Below are positions 8,833 to 19,315 of a stretch of DNA of 64,000 nucleotides, one piece after another. Each line of letters begins with the position of its first letter. Position 1 is the stretch's first letter. A model generated the notes under the pieces. The model saw nothing but the letters and a program-made list of their open reading frames with translations, made no database searches and had not been told where the DNA came from. Made by a program: the position numbers and the translations under genes. The stretch is from CAWEFA01 sp963851385 (GTDB lineage Bacteria > Bacteroidota > Bacteroidia > Bacteroidales > DTGW01): assembly GCA_963851385.1 (NCBI GenBank), contig CAWKPE010000012.1, forward strand, positions 278,880 through 342,879, in the 5' to 3' direction.

Positions 8833-9921
8833 ATGAAAGTTCTCTGTATTTTAATTTGTTCTATTCATTTTATTGAGATTTCCACAAAAGCTCAAAATCT
8901 AATAAATAATCCAAATTTTGACAATTATAGTACTTTTACTGACAGTAATAATAATCTCGTATATAAACCTGATTATTGGTACTATGATAAAAAAGGGCAG
9001 AATCATCCAATTTATTATTCTTCAGATAGATTTCTAAACAAATCTATTAAATATAATTTTCATCCTGATTCAGCACTTATACGACAGGGGAAGAAAGTTA
9101 ATTATGTAAGCGTTTTAATATTACCTAATACCCAAAAAGTATATACGGAATTAAAAGAACGACTAAAAGGAGGACAAAAGTATCATCTCAAGATCGATAT
9201 TAAAGCTTTTGAACAATCAAACTGTTTATCTGATTTATTAATTGGTTTTAAAAATTGTTTATACTGTAATATAGACTCAAGCTTATATCAATTGCAACTT
9301 AAAATTCCTGATTCATTATGTAACAATTCTCTTTTTCATAACTGGGTTACCCTTAATGATGATTTCACCGCTAATGGAAATGAAAAAGTTTTAGTGATAA
9401 GTTCAGGTTCACCAAAAGATTATTTAAAAATAATTAATTCTAATCTAAATAAATTTATGATTAGAAGCTATGAAGGCCCATTCAGATTGAAATATTTAAT
9501 AGATAACATTAGTCTCACTGCTATTACTAATAAAAATGAAAGCTTATTTGTTGATAGAATAGATTCATTAAGAATAGGTGAAAGTATTATTTTACAAAAC
9601 ATTTATTTTGATTTTGACAAATACATATTATTGAATAAATCATTTCCTAATTTAGATAGCATTGCTAATTATTTGGCTAAAAACAGAAATATTAGAATTC
9701 AGATATTTGGACATACTGATAATGTTGGCACCAAAGAATACAATGATGAGTTATCGAATAAACGAGCAAAGTCAGTTGTAGATTATTTGATAAAAAAAGG
9801 AATAACTAAAGACAGACTTCAATCAACAGGGTTTGGATCAAGATTCCCTATTGATTCAAATGATTCGGAAGAAGGTCGTCAAAAAAATAGAAGAATTGAA
9901 ATAAAAATTATTTATAAATAA
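8833..9921 (+). CDS. OmpA-family peptidoglycan-binding outer-membrane protein
   Basis: This 362-residue protein has an N-terminal signal peptide (residues 1-20, ending KAQN) and a middle domain beginning NLINNPNFDNYS, which is typical of secreted Bacteroidota proteins with a carbohydrate-binding-like jelly roll. The C-terminal OmpA domain (about 250-360) contains IYFDFDKYILLN, IFGHTDNVGTKEYNDELSNK, RAKSVVDYL and GRQKNRRIEI. The Asp and Arg residues of the TDxxG and NRRI motifs that contact diaminopimelate are present. It probably links the outer membrane to the cell wall. The middle domain's ligand is unknown. No operon partner is evident. Confidence 0.85.
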   Translation: MKVLCILICSIHFIEISTKAQNLINNPNFDNYSTFTDSNNNLVYKPDYWYYDKKGQNHPIYYSSDRFLNKSIKYNFHPDSALIRQGKKVNYVSVLILPNTQKVYTELKERLKGGQKYHLKIDIKAFEQSNCLSDLLIGFKNCLYCNIDSSLYQLQLKIPDSLCNNSLFHNWVTLNDDFTANGNEKVLVISSGSPKDYLKIINSNLNKFMIRSYEGPFRLKYLIDNISLTAITNKNESLFVDRIDSLRIGESIILQNIYFDFDKYILLNKSFPNLDSIANYLAKNRNIRIQIFGHTDNVGTKEYNDELSNKRAKSVVDYLIKKGITKDRLQSTGFGSRFPIDSNDSEEGRQKNRRIEIKIIYK

Positions 9922-9997
9922 AAGCAAAATGCAACTAGGGATATATGAATGAATGGTGTAGCTATATTAGTTTGTGCATTGATGGATATTCAGGAAA

Positions 9998-10750
9998 CTA
10001 ACATTTCCTGTTAAAGAACTGAATAATTTTTGAGAAATTTTTCATAATCAGAGTTATTATACCTCCAATCTTGTGTTCTTTTATAATCCGGTAATCTTCT
10101 TTGCTTTTAAGTAAAATATTTTTTATGCTTCTATTACTTAATCCGCCTGTTCTCATATGAGATATAGTAACAGGCAAATATTTCAATTTTAGACCAGGAG
10201 TCCGAAAAACTCTAAGAATATAATCATAATCTGCGGATATTTTATAATTGATGTTAAAATACCCGACAGATTTAACGACTTCTTTTTTCAAGAATAAAGT
10301 AGGATGAGGTGGCATCCAGCCTTTTTTCAGAAGCCGGTCATTATAAGGTTTGCTTTTCCAATATCGGATAATTTTCAAAGGGGCATTTTTATCAACATAA
10401 AGCAGGTCGCCATAAAGAACGTCAGCATAAGTTTCTGAAAATGTATCTGCAACAGTTTTTAATACATCACAATTGGCAAATAAATCATCTGAATGCAATA
10501 TGCCTATAATATCTCCACTTGCAATCTTTATACCTTTATTTAAAGCATCATAAATTCCGCCATCAGGTTCGCTAATAAAATAAGACAACTGAGGTTTATA
10601 TTTTTCTATTAGTTTTAATGTGCCATCAGTCGAACCGCCATCAATAACAATATATTCAATAGGATTATAAGTTTGTGAGAGTACTGATTCAATGCAATTG
10701 CCAATATATTTGAAATTGTTAAATACTGCAGTAATAATGGAAAGTTTCAT
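9998..10750 (-). CDS. Family 2 glycosyltransferase
   Basis: This 250-residue GT-A-fold protein starts MKLSIITAVFNNFKYIGNCI and has the nucleotide-sugar motif VIDGGSTDGTLKLI and the metal-binding region GILHSDD. ISADYDYILRV contains the ED-like catalytic acid region. It resembles WcaA/colanic-acid-type transferases that extend surface glycans. It is followed on the opposite side by the signalling gene at 10772 with a 21-nt gap and the same strand. No other glycan genes are adjacent, so the acceptor and sugar are unknown. Confidence 0.85.
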   Translation of the reverse strand: MKLSIITAVFNNFKYIGNCIESVLSQTYNPIEYIVIDGGSTDGTLKLIEKYKPQLSYFISEPDGGIYDALNKGIKIASGDIIGILHSDDLFANCDVLKTVADTFSETYADVLYGDLLYVDKNAPLKIIRYWKSKPYNDRLLKKGWMPPHPTLFLKKEVVKSVGYFNINYKISADYDYILRVFRTPGLKLKYLPVTISHMRTGGLSNRSIKNILLKSKEDYRIIKEHKIGGIITLIMKNFSKIIQFFNRKC

Positions 10751-10771
10751 TACAATTTTTCAAATTCTTTA

Positions 10772-13133
10772 TTATTTCTGTTTAGGAGAAAGATATTTGT
10801 TAAGAATGTTGAATAATTCTTTTATCCGAATAGGTTTACTTAAATAACCATCGCATCCGGCCTGAATCGATTTTTCTTCTTCATCTGCCATAGCAAATGC
10901 AGTTTGTGCAATTACAGGTAAATCAGGATTTAGTTTTTTTATTTCAACAGTTGCAGTATAACCATCCATTTGTGGCATTTTGCAATCCATAAGAACAATT
11001 GAAACATCGGGATTATTTTTTACTGCTTCTATAGCTTCAATCCCATTTTTAGCCCAAATTAAGAGAAGCATGTGTATGTTTAAAAATCTGTTTAAAATAT
11101 AAATAATTTATCTCTTCATCTTCTGCAATCAAAATGGTTTTACCATTATATAAAGTAACGATATCTTCGGTCGAATTTAAGTTATCTTCGGAAGTTAATT
11201 GGCCTTCGATATGGTTATAGGGAAGGGTAAAATAAAAAGTTGAACCTTTTCCCAGTTCTGAAACAACCCACATTTTTCCACCTAATAATTTTACTAGGTT
11301 ACTTGATATAGCCAATCCCAGTCCGGTTCCTTTTTGATTTATATAAAAATTACTATCAAGTACTTGCCCAAAACGTTCAAATATCAATTGCTGCTTATCA
11401 TTAGGGATGCCAACACCAGTATCTTTTACGAAAAATAAGAGATTGTCAGATGCTTCAAGGGTATAACCAAATTCAATAAATCCTTCAAGTGTGAATTTAA
11501 AAGCATTTCCAATGAGATTAGAAATAATTTGTCGCAACCTGAAAGGATCAGTTAAAATGATTGATTCAGCACTTGCCAATCCTACCTTTTTGATAAGCTT
11601 AATATGTTCTTTCCCTTCTCTGGTTCTTGAGGCCTTAAAAGAATCATAAAGCTCTTCCAATATTGCATTGATATTACTTTCGGCAATGCGGATTTTTATC
11701 TGTCCGGCTTCAATTTTTGAAATATCTATAATATCATCAATAAGGTTTAATAAAGTATTGCCACAACTAATTATGTGATTGAGAAAATCATTTCTTTCTT
11801 CGTCTGTCAATTCAGGATTACGCATTAAATTTGAGAATCCTATTATACCGTTCATTGGAGTACGAATTTCATGGGACATATTAGCAAGGAAAGCAGTTTT
11901 AAGACGGTCAGATTCTTCTGCCTTTTCCTTTGACTCGCGCAGTTTATCCTCAGCTATACGTTTTTCAGTAATGTCAATTGAAATACCAACCAAACCTGTT
12001 ATATTTCCATATATATCTTTAACTGGTATTTTAGTAGCTGTAACCCAACGATTATTTCCTTCAGCATCTTTCAGTAATTCTACTTTTTCTATCAATGGAA
12101 TTCCGGTTGACATAATTCTTTTTTCATCTTCATATGCTGAATTCGCATGTTGTTCGGTGAAGAAATCAAAATCGGATTTACCTATTGCATCTTCGGGTTT
12201 TGCAACACCAATTAACTTTGCCTGGGCTTTATTTATTTTAGTGAAACGGCAATTCAAATCTTTAAAATATATGGTATAAGGAATATAATCCATAAGAACC
12301 TGTAAAAAATCACGTTCTTCATTAAGTTTTTGGATTATTTCTTTTTGTCTGGATATGTCTCTTGAAATTCCCACCAGCCCAATTACATTTCCTTTGTCAT
12401 CTTTTATCGGGCTTTTTGAAGTTGAAACCCATATTTCGGTCTTATCCGGCCTTAATATTTTTTCTTCTTTACTAATTAATGGAACTCCGGTACTTAGAAT
12501 AAGTTCTTCGTCTTTTAGTTGTGAATCGGCTTTTTCTTTATCATAATAATCTACATCAGATTTCCCAATTGCATCATACGGATTATTTAGTCCTACTTCT
12601 AATGCCTTTGCTTTATTGATTCTAATAAACCGGCTTTTTACATCTTTGAAATAAATTGTATCTGGAATATTCTCCATAAGTGCTTGCAATAAATCGCGTT
12701 CTTTACGAAGAGAATTAAGCGTTTCAATATTATCCGTAATATTTCTTTCAAAACCCGTAGTACCTAGTATTTCTCCATTAGGGCCAAATAAAGGCGATTT
12801 TACCGTAGAGAACCATTCGTTATCTCGCTTTGTTTGAAAATTTATTGTTCGCTTTTGTTCTATAACCTTCAAGTCTTCCTGGTGACATTGTTGTGCATAA
12901 TCATAAGGAAATATTTCAAATACAGTTTTTCCAATAACTTTATTAAAGTCCAGTTTAAATGCTTCAAGATATGGCTGATTGGCATAAAGGTATTTCCCTT
13001 CCTTATCTTTGATCCAAGCCAGGAAAGGGATATTATCTATTATTGAGTTTCTTTCTGCTTCTAATACCCGGAGTTTTTGTTCCAATTCTTTTAATTTCCC
13101 GGATAACTCACTCGATGTGGATTTTTCCTTCAT
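10772..13133 (-). pseudogene. Hybrid PAS-sensor histidine kinase with C-terminal receiver domain, broken by a frameshift
   Basis: The main frame (11049-13133, 694 residues) has an N-terminal coiled coil, three PAS domains (about residues 25-135, 145-260 and 275-390), a HisKA domain with the phospho-acceptor box MSHEIRTPMNGIIGF, and an ATPase domain with IISNLIGNAFKF, DTGVGIPN and GTGLGLAIS. It then starts a receiver domain (KTILIAEDEEINYLYF) and loses frame. The receiver continues at 10772-11071 in another frame with the phospho-acceptor VLMDCKMPQMDGY and the conserved Lys in LSKPI. Removing one A:T pair at 11056-11062 joins the two cleanly. No transmembrane segment is seen, so it is likely a cytoplasmic sensor. 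The frameshift may be real or an assembly error. Confidence 0.8.
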
Positions 13134-13329
13134 CCAAAATATTTATTTGGAATAAATTTACAGGTAAATTTAATTTTTATTTTATCCTCTTGATAATATT
13201 CGATTTTTTTTTTGCCTTTATTTATAACATATTTCTGTTAATCTTCTGTAAGCAAAGAGTTTTAATAAATAATGATAAATGTTATCCGGGCACCAATGAT
13301 TATTAAACTTCATTTAATCATTATCAGTT

Positions 13330-14334
13330 CTACATTTTCAGGACAGCTCTGAAATGTACTTTCGCTGTCATCATTTTTTCATAAGCCAGTGCAGCCTGTT
13401 CCAAAGGAAATACTTCTATCATTGGAGTAACTTTGGTTAGTACGCTAAAATGGATAGCATCTTCCATTTTCCCTCCGACAAAACCACTGATGGAACGGCC
13501 ACCTCCCAAAAAAAGCATAGTTGGAATCTGCATTATGTCCCTGGTTCCGGTAACTATGATCGCTTGACCGTTGCGTCCCAATCCTGGAATCAGATCAGAT
13601 ATGGCTTTACCATTGGGTGCAGTACAAAGGATAACCCTCGCACCGCCTAACTTCATTAATTCTTTCGCCGTTTCGGCAGAATTGGTATCGATAAAAAAAT
13701 GAGCACCCAGTTTGTAAGCTAATTCTTCCTTTTCTTTACCACGAGATAAGACTACAGTTTTAAATCCTAACTTAACTGCGTATTGTACTGCCAAATGTCC
13801 CAATCCACCGAGACCATGAATTGCAACCAAGTCTCCTCCTTTAGCTCCACTATACTGTAATGCTCCAAAGGTAGTGCGCCCGGCACAAAGCAACGGCGCT
13901 GCCTCCAAAGAATCCAAACTATCAGGAATGTTCACCATTACTTCAGGATGGGCTACCATATATTCAGCATAACCCCCGTCAATATGAAGTCCTGTGGTTA
14001 AGGACTTTTCGCAAGCCATGAAATCTCCCCTTCGGCATGCATTGCACTGAAGACAGTGGCCTCCATGCCAGCCTACTCCGACTCTTTGTCCAGCTTTCCA
14101 GTTTGTAATTAAAGAGCCAACTTTTTCAATTTTTCCTACAACTTCATGGCCCGGAATTATTGGATATTTTATCCCTGGAAAATGACCTTCTTTAGCTATT
14201 GCATCACCATGACATATCCCGCATGCTTCAACTTTTATCAAAACTTCATTATCTCCCGGTTCAGGAATTTCTTGTTTTACTAACTCAAAATCCGCTCCTG
14301 CAGTTTTTACCTGGATTGCTTTCATTAACCTCAT
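13330..14334 (-). CDS. Zinc-dependent alcohol dehydrogenase (MDR superfamily)
   Basis: This 334-residue protein shows the catalytic zinc motif CGICHGD, the GHEVVG motif, and the structural zinc-loop cysteines in GHCLQCNACRRGDFMACEK. The Rossmann motif is GLGGLGHLAVQYAVKLG. It resembles AdhP/AdhA NAD(P)-dependent alcohol dehydrogenases, which interconvert primary alcohols and aldehydes. The start at 14334 gives MRLMKAIQ. The true start may be the second Met, matching the usual MKAIQV opening. It is a single gene, with a hybrid kinase gene beyond it and an IS element on its upstream side. Confidence 0.9.
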   Translation of the reverse strand: MRLMKAIQVKTAGADFELVKQEIPEPGDNEVLIKVEACGICHGDAIAKEGHFPGIKYPIIPGHEVVGKIEKVGSLITNWKAGQRVGVGWHGGHCLQCNACRRGDFMACEKSLTTGLHIDGGYAEYMVAHPEVMVNIPDSLDSLEAAPLLCAGRTTFGALQYSGAKGGDLVAIHGLGGLGHLAVQYAVKLGFKTVVLSRGKEKEELAYKLGAHFFIDTNSAETAKELMKLGGARVILCTAPNGKAISDLIPGLGRNGQAIIVTGTRDIMQIPTMLFLGGGRSISGFVGGKMEDAIHFSVLTKVTPMIEVFPLEQAALAYEKMMTAKVHFRAVLKM

Positions 14335-14552
14335 AAGATTATCTTTTAAATTTATTATCTAATTTACTGTTTAGAATTGAATATAAGTTATATGTTCATA
14401 AAAACATTTGGTAATTTATTGCTGGCAATTATATTATAAAAGAAGAAACACAAAGGATACAAAGTAAATATAGAAAACTTTGAAAGCTTTGCACACATTG
14501 AGGGTAAAGATTTTCAAGGGCAAATTTTCAATTCCTCCTTTATAAGATATTT

Positions 14553-15863
14553 CATTAGTGTCCACTTAAATGTAATTGATTTTCAACTGTATACAATTTA
14601 GTTCTTTGACATCTTGGTAATCTTGATTTGTAAGTAGTTCTTTTAGAGGTGTTTTATCAAAAAGGGATATGCTTAAAATCTGTAATATTTCGTAGATTGA
14701 ACGGTCTACTTTCAATTTGTAACCAATTATTGTAACCAGACAATAAACAATGATTGCTGAGTAAATTTGTATTTTGACCGCGTTAGGGGTTGTTCCCCAA
14801 AACGATTTTATCTTCAGATGCTGTTTTATCCATTTGAAAAACAATTCAACTTTCCAGCGATATTTGTAAAGTAGTGCAATTTCATGAGCACGTAGATCAA
14901 AGTTATTTGTTAAAAACACAAGGGTTTTGCCGGTTTCTTCATCATAATACTTGATCTTCCGAAGTTTTTCTGGGTAATCTTTAATGAATAAAAGCCTTCA
15001 AGTTTTCCAATCTGATCGGAAAGCACACCGCTTTCTTTTTTATTTCGTTGGAGTACATCCGCTTAAATCTGAAGTTTGATTTCGTTCGGGTTACAAAATA
15101 TGCTGAATGCAAGTGTATCTTGAATAACCTCTTAAAATCAATATAACCACGATCAAGAATGTAATATCCCCCTGGTTCGTAATGTGAGTAAATCCAGGAG
15201 ATTTACATCATGTACCGAAGCTTTGGTTATATAGATACAAGTAGGTATAGAAGTTTTAACATCATACAGGGTATGCAACTTCACTCCGCCTTTGGCTTTG
15301 CGGAACTCCGCCCACCAGAAGACACTCAGGCATAAATCAATGGTAGAAGAATCAAAGGCATAGACATTCGATTTGATGTTAAGATCAAAGTCTTTAATTG
15401 CTGATGATTTTCTGGCTTCATTAATCAGATGATAAGCAAACTCTTCAAATATTTTATAGTTACGCTTTTCATTTGCTTTGGCCAGGTTTGATCGGGTGAC
15501 ATTCTTGCCAAAACCCAAATGATAATATTTGGATTTATGAGCATCTAGCCCAATCATCAAATCACGCATACTCTCTCTTCCTGTTAGTTGACCAAATAGC
15601 ATACATAAAAGCTGATTCCAACAAGTAAAAAACCTAACGTGCTTATTCCCGTTGTATTTATCAACAAGACAATCGAAAACACGTTTAGGAAGAAAATCTG
15701 TAAGTTGAGAGTAAACATATTTGCCTTGATTCATGGTTTCTAGCTTTTCACAAAGCTAAAAACCAACTTTTCAATTCAAATCGACACGTGACAAAAAAGC
15801 TCTGCAAACTCGATTTACAAAGAATTTCAAAGAACGATATTTAATTTTTAGTGGACACTAATG
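14553..15863. mobile_element. IS4-family insertion sequence, complete ends with 9-bp target duplication
   Basis: The element is 1311 bp. The left end begins CATTAGTGTCCACT (14553-14566) and the right end finishes AGTGGACACTAATG (15850-15863), perfect 14-bp inverted repeats. The flanks carry the direct repeat AAGATATTT at 14544-14552 and 15864-15872, a 9-bp target duplication as expected for IS4-type transposition. The perfect duplication indicates a single insertion event with no rearrangement since. The encoded transposase is frameshifted, so this copy should not move by itself. Confidence 0.9.
14566..15734 (-). pseudogene. IS4-family DDE transposase, three frameshifts
   Basis: The N-terminal part (15153-15734) contains the first catalytic Asp in YAFDSSTIDLCLS. 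The middle holds the second Asp in YILDRGYIDF (about 15120-15150, in a different frame). The C-terminal part (14566-14919) carries the IS4 YREK signature in YRWKVELFFKWIKQ. I can restore a continuous protein by correcting three single-base indels: one extra base near 15171-15176, one indel in the A-rich run near 15018-15030, and one missing base near 14980-14986. The N-terminal region has the DUF4372-like start common in Bacteroidota IS4 elements. It is inactive as sequenced. Confidence 0.88.
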
Positions 15864-15879
15864 AAGATATTTATAAACA

Positions 15880-16060
15880 TTACCCTATACTAAATTTTCT
15901 GTTTCTTTTTGGCATTTTAATACTAAGTAACTTTCTTCTTTCCAAAAGTATTCGTCTTAGTAATTCCTCAGCCAGTTCATCATAGGGATACTAGGCGGCC
16001 AATCTCTTTTACAAGTGGAAATAAATTCTTCTTCTAACGACTGTGGACGATGAAATGTCA
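15880..16060 (-). pseudogene. Probable remnant of a type I restriction specificity subunit (HsdS)
   Basis: The reverse strand encodes YDELAEELLRRILLERRK, closely resembling the conserved spacer helix that follows a target-recognition domain in HsdS proteins. It is preceded in another frame by DWPPSIP, also typical of that junction. The remnant is out of frame internally, has no start, and stops at 15880. It starts only 8 nt beyond the right target duplication of the IS element. This is recognised by eye only and is short, so confidence is low. No hsdM or hsdR is present. Confidence 0.35.
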
Positions 16061-16169
16061 ACTGTCAACCAATGTTTACAATTAGTAATTCGTAATCAGT
16101 AATTAGTCATTAATCATTCTCTTTTGGTAAAATTTAGCATAATTTTCCTGTCAATTTTTCCAAAAAAAT

Positions 16170-16177
16170 TACCTTTG
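16170..16177 (+). promoter_or_regulatory. Possible -7 box upstream of the Hyf-like cluster
   Basis: TACCTTTG fits the Bacteroidota -7 consensus TAnnTTTG, but no good TTG -33 box is seen 19 nt upstream. It would give a leader of about 210 nt before the first gene of the cluster at 16391. The rest of 15873-16390 holds only the restriction-gene remnant. Confidence 0.3.
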
Positions 16178-16390
16178 TATCTTCAAATTTAAAGTGGGAT
16201 ATACTCTCATAATATTGATGAACTATCGGTTACTGAATTGTGGAATAAAATACTGACTGCTTTTACTATTTTTTCTTCTGGATTTTCGAACATATTTATT
16301 TTATGTAATCCTGAAATAAATACAGCCAATTCCTCGTAGTAATTTTTCAGTAGGCTATTAATTCTAAGTTTTATTTAGTTAAAATAAAAT

Positions 16391-18373
16391 ATGGATATTT
16401 TTCTCTTTAGGCTTATTGTATTGGTAAGCATTGGTTTTTTCTTTTTGCCCAAAAAGCAACTCTATGTTTTTGCTTTGTTTATGCAGATTTCAATAATTGC
16501 TATTTCTTCTGCCTGGGCAATCAAGTCATTGTTCTATAATGAAATTTTAAATATTCTCTTCTCATACATTTCCCGGCAACCAGTTTTAAATACCATTGAC
16601 AAGCTTTCTGCTTTTTTTATATTAGTAATTAATTTTACCATGTTCACGGGGTTGCTTTATGCAGGAGGATATCTAAAACCCTATTTCGAAAAGAAAAGCC
16701 GTACCGAAATTGCATTTCATTTTTTTAATTTTATTTGGTTGCACATATCCATGCTTATGGTGTGCATGTTCAGGGACGCACTCGCTTTTTTAATCGCCTG
16801 GGAGGTTATGTCTCTTTCGTCTTTCTTTCTTGTGATCTTTGAATCGGAGAAAGAAGAAACCATAAGAACAGGATTAAAATACCTGATACAAATGCACATT
16901 GGTTTTGCATTTATCCTGGTAGGCTTTCTTTTTTTGTTCCAGCAATCGGGCGGTACATTTAGCTTTGACGGATTATCATTATATTTTCAAACTCATCGCC
17001 CTTTCTTTTTATTCCTGATATTTTTCATTGGATTTGGCATAAAGGCAGGGTTTATTCCACTGCATACCTGGTTGCCACATGCACACCCTGCTGCACCTTC
17101 GCATGTATCGGGCGTGATGAGCGGCGTAATGATCAAAATGGGAATCTACGGTATATTACGAGTGCTTACTTATGTTCATACAGACTTATTACCAATTGGT
17201 TTATTTATTTTATCTGTGTCATTAATATCCGGGATTCTTGGAGTAACACTTGCAATTATTCAGCACGATTTAAAAAAACTATTGGCTTACCACAGCATCG
17301 AGAATATTGGGATAATTGGCATTGGCATTGGATTGGGAATTATAGGCATTGCTTTAAATATTCCCGTTTTAGCTGTATTTGGATTTGCAGGCGGGATATT
17401 GCACATCCTAAATCATTCATTATTTAAGTCTTTGTTATTTTTTGCTTCCGGTAGTGTTTATAATCGAACCCACACCAGGATTATTGATCAGCTTGGAGGC
17501 TTGATTAAAAAAATGCCAAAAACAGCATTTTTCTTCCTATTGGGAGCATTAGCAATCTGTGGTCTTCCTCCTTTTAATGGCTTTATTTCAGAGTTTTTAA
17601 TTTACTCCGGAATGTTTAAATCTTTACACAACGGCGATTTGCAAACAAACTTAATTGTAATGGGAAGTATAGTGGGATTAGTATTTATAGGAGGTTTGGC
17701 TATATTCTGTTTTACTAAAGTTTTCAGCATTGTTTTTTTAGGCAATGCTCGCAACAGCAAAACCGGCTATGCATCAGAAGTCGGCAACAATATGCTTTTG
17801 CCAAAATTTCTTGTTGCCTTAATGATTGTTATCATTGGTTTGTTCCCTCTAATTGTTATCAAACCACTGGGTAATGTAGTTTCCATCTTTGTTAAAGATA
17901 TTTCCTTATTACAGTCTGCATCATTTGCGCTATCGAATATAAGTATAAGTTCATTGGTAGTATTGATTATGGTTTCTGTTTTATGGTTCATCAGAAACCT
18001 TGTTCAAAAGAACTCTGTAATTTCTTATGGGCCAACCTGGGGTTGCGGCTATACCGGTGCTGACCCGGCAGTTCATCAATATACAGCTACTTCGTATGCA
18101 AATAATTTGGGAGAACTTGCTGGACCAATCGCTCATATAAAAAAGAATTTTAATAAACTGACGGAAGAAGAAATATTTCCGAAACAACAAACATTTAAAA
18201 CACATTCCTCAGATACTTTTGAACTCAACTTGGTGAAAATACCTGCACGGAAAATCCTGGCTCTTATGAAAAAATCAGCCGTTTTCCAAACCGGAAATCT
18301 GCAACATTATTTGCTGTATGCATTGATTTTTATACTATTTATTCTTTTGTTGACAATATTTAATTTTATATAG
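16391..18373 (+). CDS. hyfB: HyfB-like proton-translocating membrane subunit
   Basis: This 660-residue protein has about 16 membrane helices and belongs to the antiporter-like NuoL/M/N family. Charged residues of the proton path are visible: Glu in IAWEVMSLSSFF, Lys in IKAGFIPLHTWLPHAHPAAP, and Lys in VMIKMGIYGILRV. The C-terminal extension contains GCGYTGADPAVHQYTATSY, typical of HyfB/HycC proteins. Its length is close to E. coli HyfB (672). It opens a collinear set in hyf order (B, C, E, F, G, then ferredoxin/I). No frameshift is seen. Its job is ion pumping coupled to the peripheral electron-transfer arm. Confidence 0.88.
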   Translation: MDIFLFRLIVLVSIGFFFLPKKQLYVFALFMQISIIAISSAWAIKSLFYNEILNILFSYISRQPVLNTIDKLSAFFILVINFTMFTGLLYAGGYLKPYFEKKSRTEIAFHFFNFIWLHISMLMVCMFRDALAFLIAWEVMSLSSFFLVIFESEKEETIRTGLKYLIQMHIGFAFILVGFLFLFQQSGGTFSFDGLSLYFQTHRPFFLFLIFFIGFGIKAGFIPLHTWLPHAHPAAPSHVSGVMSGVMIKMGIYGILRVLTYVHTDLLPIGLFILSVSLISGILGVTLAIIQHDLKKLLAYHSIENIGIIGIGIGLGIIGIALNIPVLAVFGFAGGILHILNHSLFKSLLFFASGSVYNRTHTRIIDQLGGLIKKMPKTAFFFLLGALAICGLPPFNGFISEFLIYSGMFKSLHNGDLQTNLIVMGSIVGLVFIGGLAIFCFTKVFSIVFLGNARNSKTGYASEVGNNMLLPKFLVALMIVIIGLFPLIVIKPLGNVVSIFVKDISLLQSASFALSNISISSLVVLIMVSVLWFIRNLVQKNSVISYGPTWGCGYTGADPAVHQYTATSYANNLGELAGPIAHIKKNFNKLTEEEIFPKQQTFKTHSSDTFELNLVKIPARKILALMKKSAVFQTGNLQHYLLYALIFILFILLLTIFNFI

Positions 18374-18377
18374 ATAT

Positions 18378-19289
18378 ATGGTTCTTACAGGTGCAATTTT
18401 GATTTTGGTTTCAGGCTTGATTTTTCCGGGAATTATCGGAAAGGTAAAAGCTATAATTGTCGGCCGTAAAGGACCCGGTTTATTTCAACCTGTTTATGAC
18501 ATTATCCGCCTATTTAGGAAAGGAAGTGTATACAGCACCACAACCAGCTATATTTTCAGGTTATCACCACTGATTTATTTTGCAACAATTTTCACAGCTC
18601 TCTTATTTATCCCGTTTTTAAATCACAAAGGATTGTTTTCCTTCGAAGGCGACTTTGTTGTATTTGCTTATCTCCTAGCTTTGGGAAGATTTATGATGAT
18701 AATTGCCGCAATGGATACAGGTAGCGGGTTCGAAGGCATGGGTGCAAACCGTGAAGCATTATTTTCGATGCTTGTTGAACCGGCATTTTTTATCCTTTTG
18801 GGATCGATTGCACTAATTACTGATCAAATTTCATTTTATGCTCTTTACGCTAATGTTCATTTTGGATCGAATTTATCTTTTCTAATTGCACTTATCGGAA
18901 CATACCTTCTAATACAAATTGCAATGGTTGAAAACAGCAGGGTGCCGATTGATGATCCAAAAACTCACCTTGAGCTTACAATGATCCATGAAGTGATGGT
19001 GCTTGATTACAGCGGGTTTGATTTGGCGTTAATCCAGCTTGCCAATCTATTGAAATTTGCAATATACGGGGCTTTAATAGCGAATTTTGTACTCCCGTCA
19101 TCCATTCCTTTTTACCTTCAGGTTTCAGGATTTCTTGCTGTTGAAATAGCATTTGTAATAATTGTAGGTTTATTGGAATCGTTCAGGGCAAGAAACAAAA
19201 TGAATAAAAATCCACAATGGATAATATCCCTTTCGGCTATTGCTGTTTTGGTTTTTATTGCTGTGTTGATATTAGTACAAAAAATGTAA
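18378..19289 (+). CDS. hyfC: HyfC-like membrane anchor subunit (NuoH family)
   Basis: This 303-residue polytopic protein of the NuoH/HycD family begins 4 nt after hyfB. The conserved cytoplasmic loop reads MVENSRVPIDDPKTHLELTM and continues IHEVMVLDYSG, the HyfC form of the loop that contacts the peripheral arm. In complex I the NuoH family lines the quinone-side channel, and in group 4 hydrogenases it docks the large and small subunits. It is intact, in contrast to the NuoH paralogue at 32897-33839. Confidence 0.88.
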   Translation: MVLTGAILILVSGLIFPGIIGKVKAIIVGRKGPGLFQPVYDIIRLFRKGSVYSTTTSYIFRLSPLIYFATIFTALLFIPFLNHKGLFSFEGDFVVFAYLLALGRFMMIIAAMDTGSGFEGMGANREALFSMLVEPAFFILLGSIALITDQISFYALYANVHFGSNLSFLIALIGTYLLIQIAMVENSRVPIDDPKTHLELTMIHEVMVLDYSGFDLALIQLANLLKFAIYGALIANFVLPSSIPFYLQVSGFLAVEIAFVIIVGLLESFRARNKMNKNPQWIISLSAIAVLVFIAVLILVQKM

Positions 19290-19315
19290 AAGTATTATAT
19301 ATAGTTGAACAAGTT

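Noticed and set aside
13043..13306. Small plus-strand ORF overlapping the kinase start
   Set aside because: It overlaps the antisense of the kinase N-terminus, is hydrophobic only by AT composition and has no ribosome-binding site.
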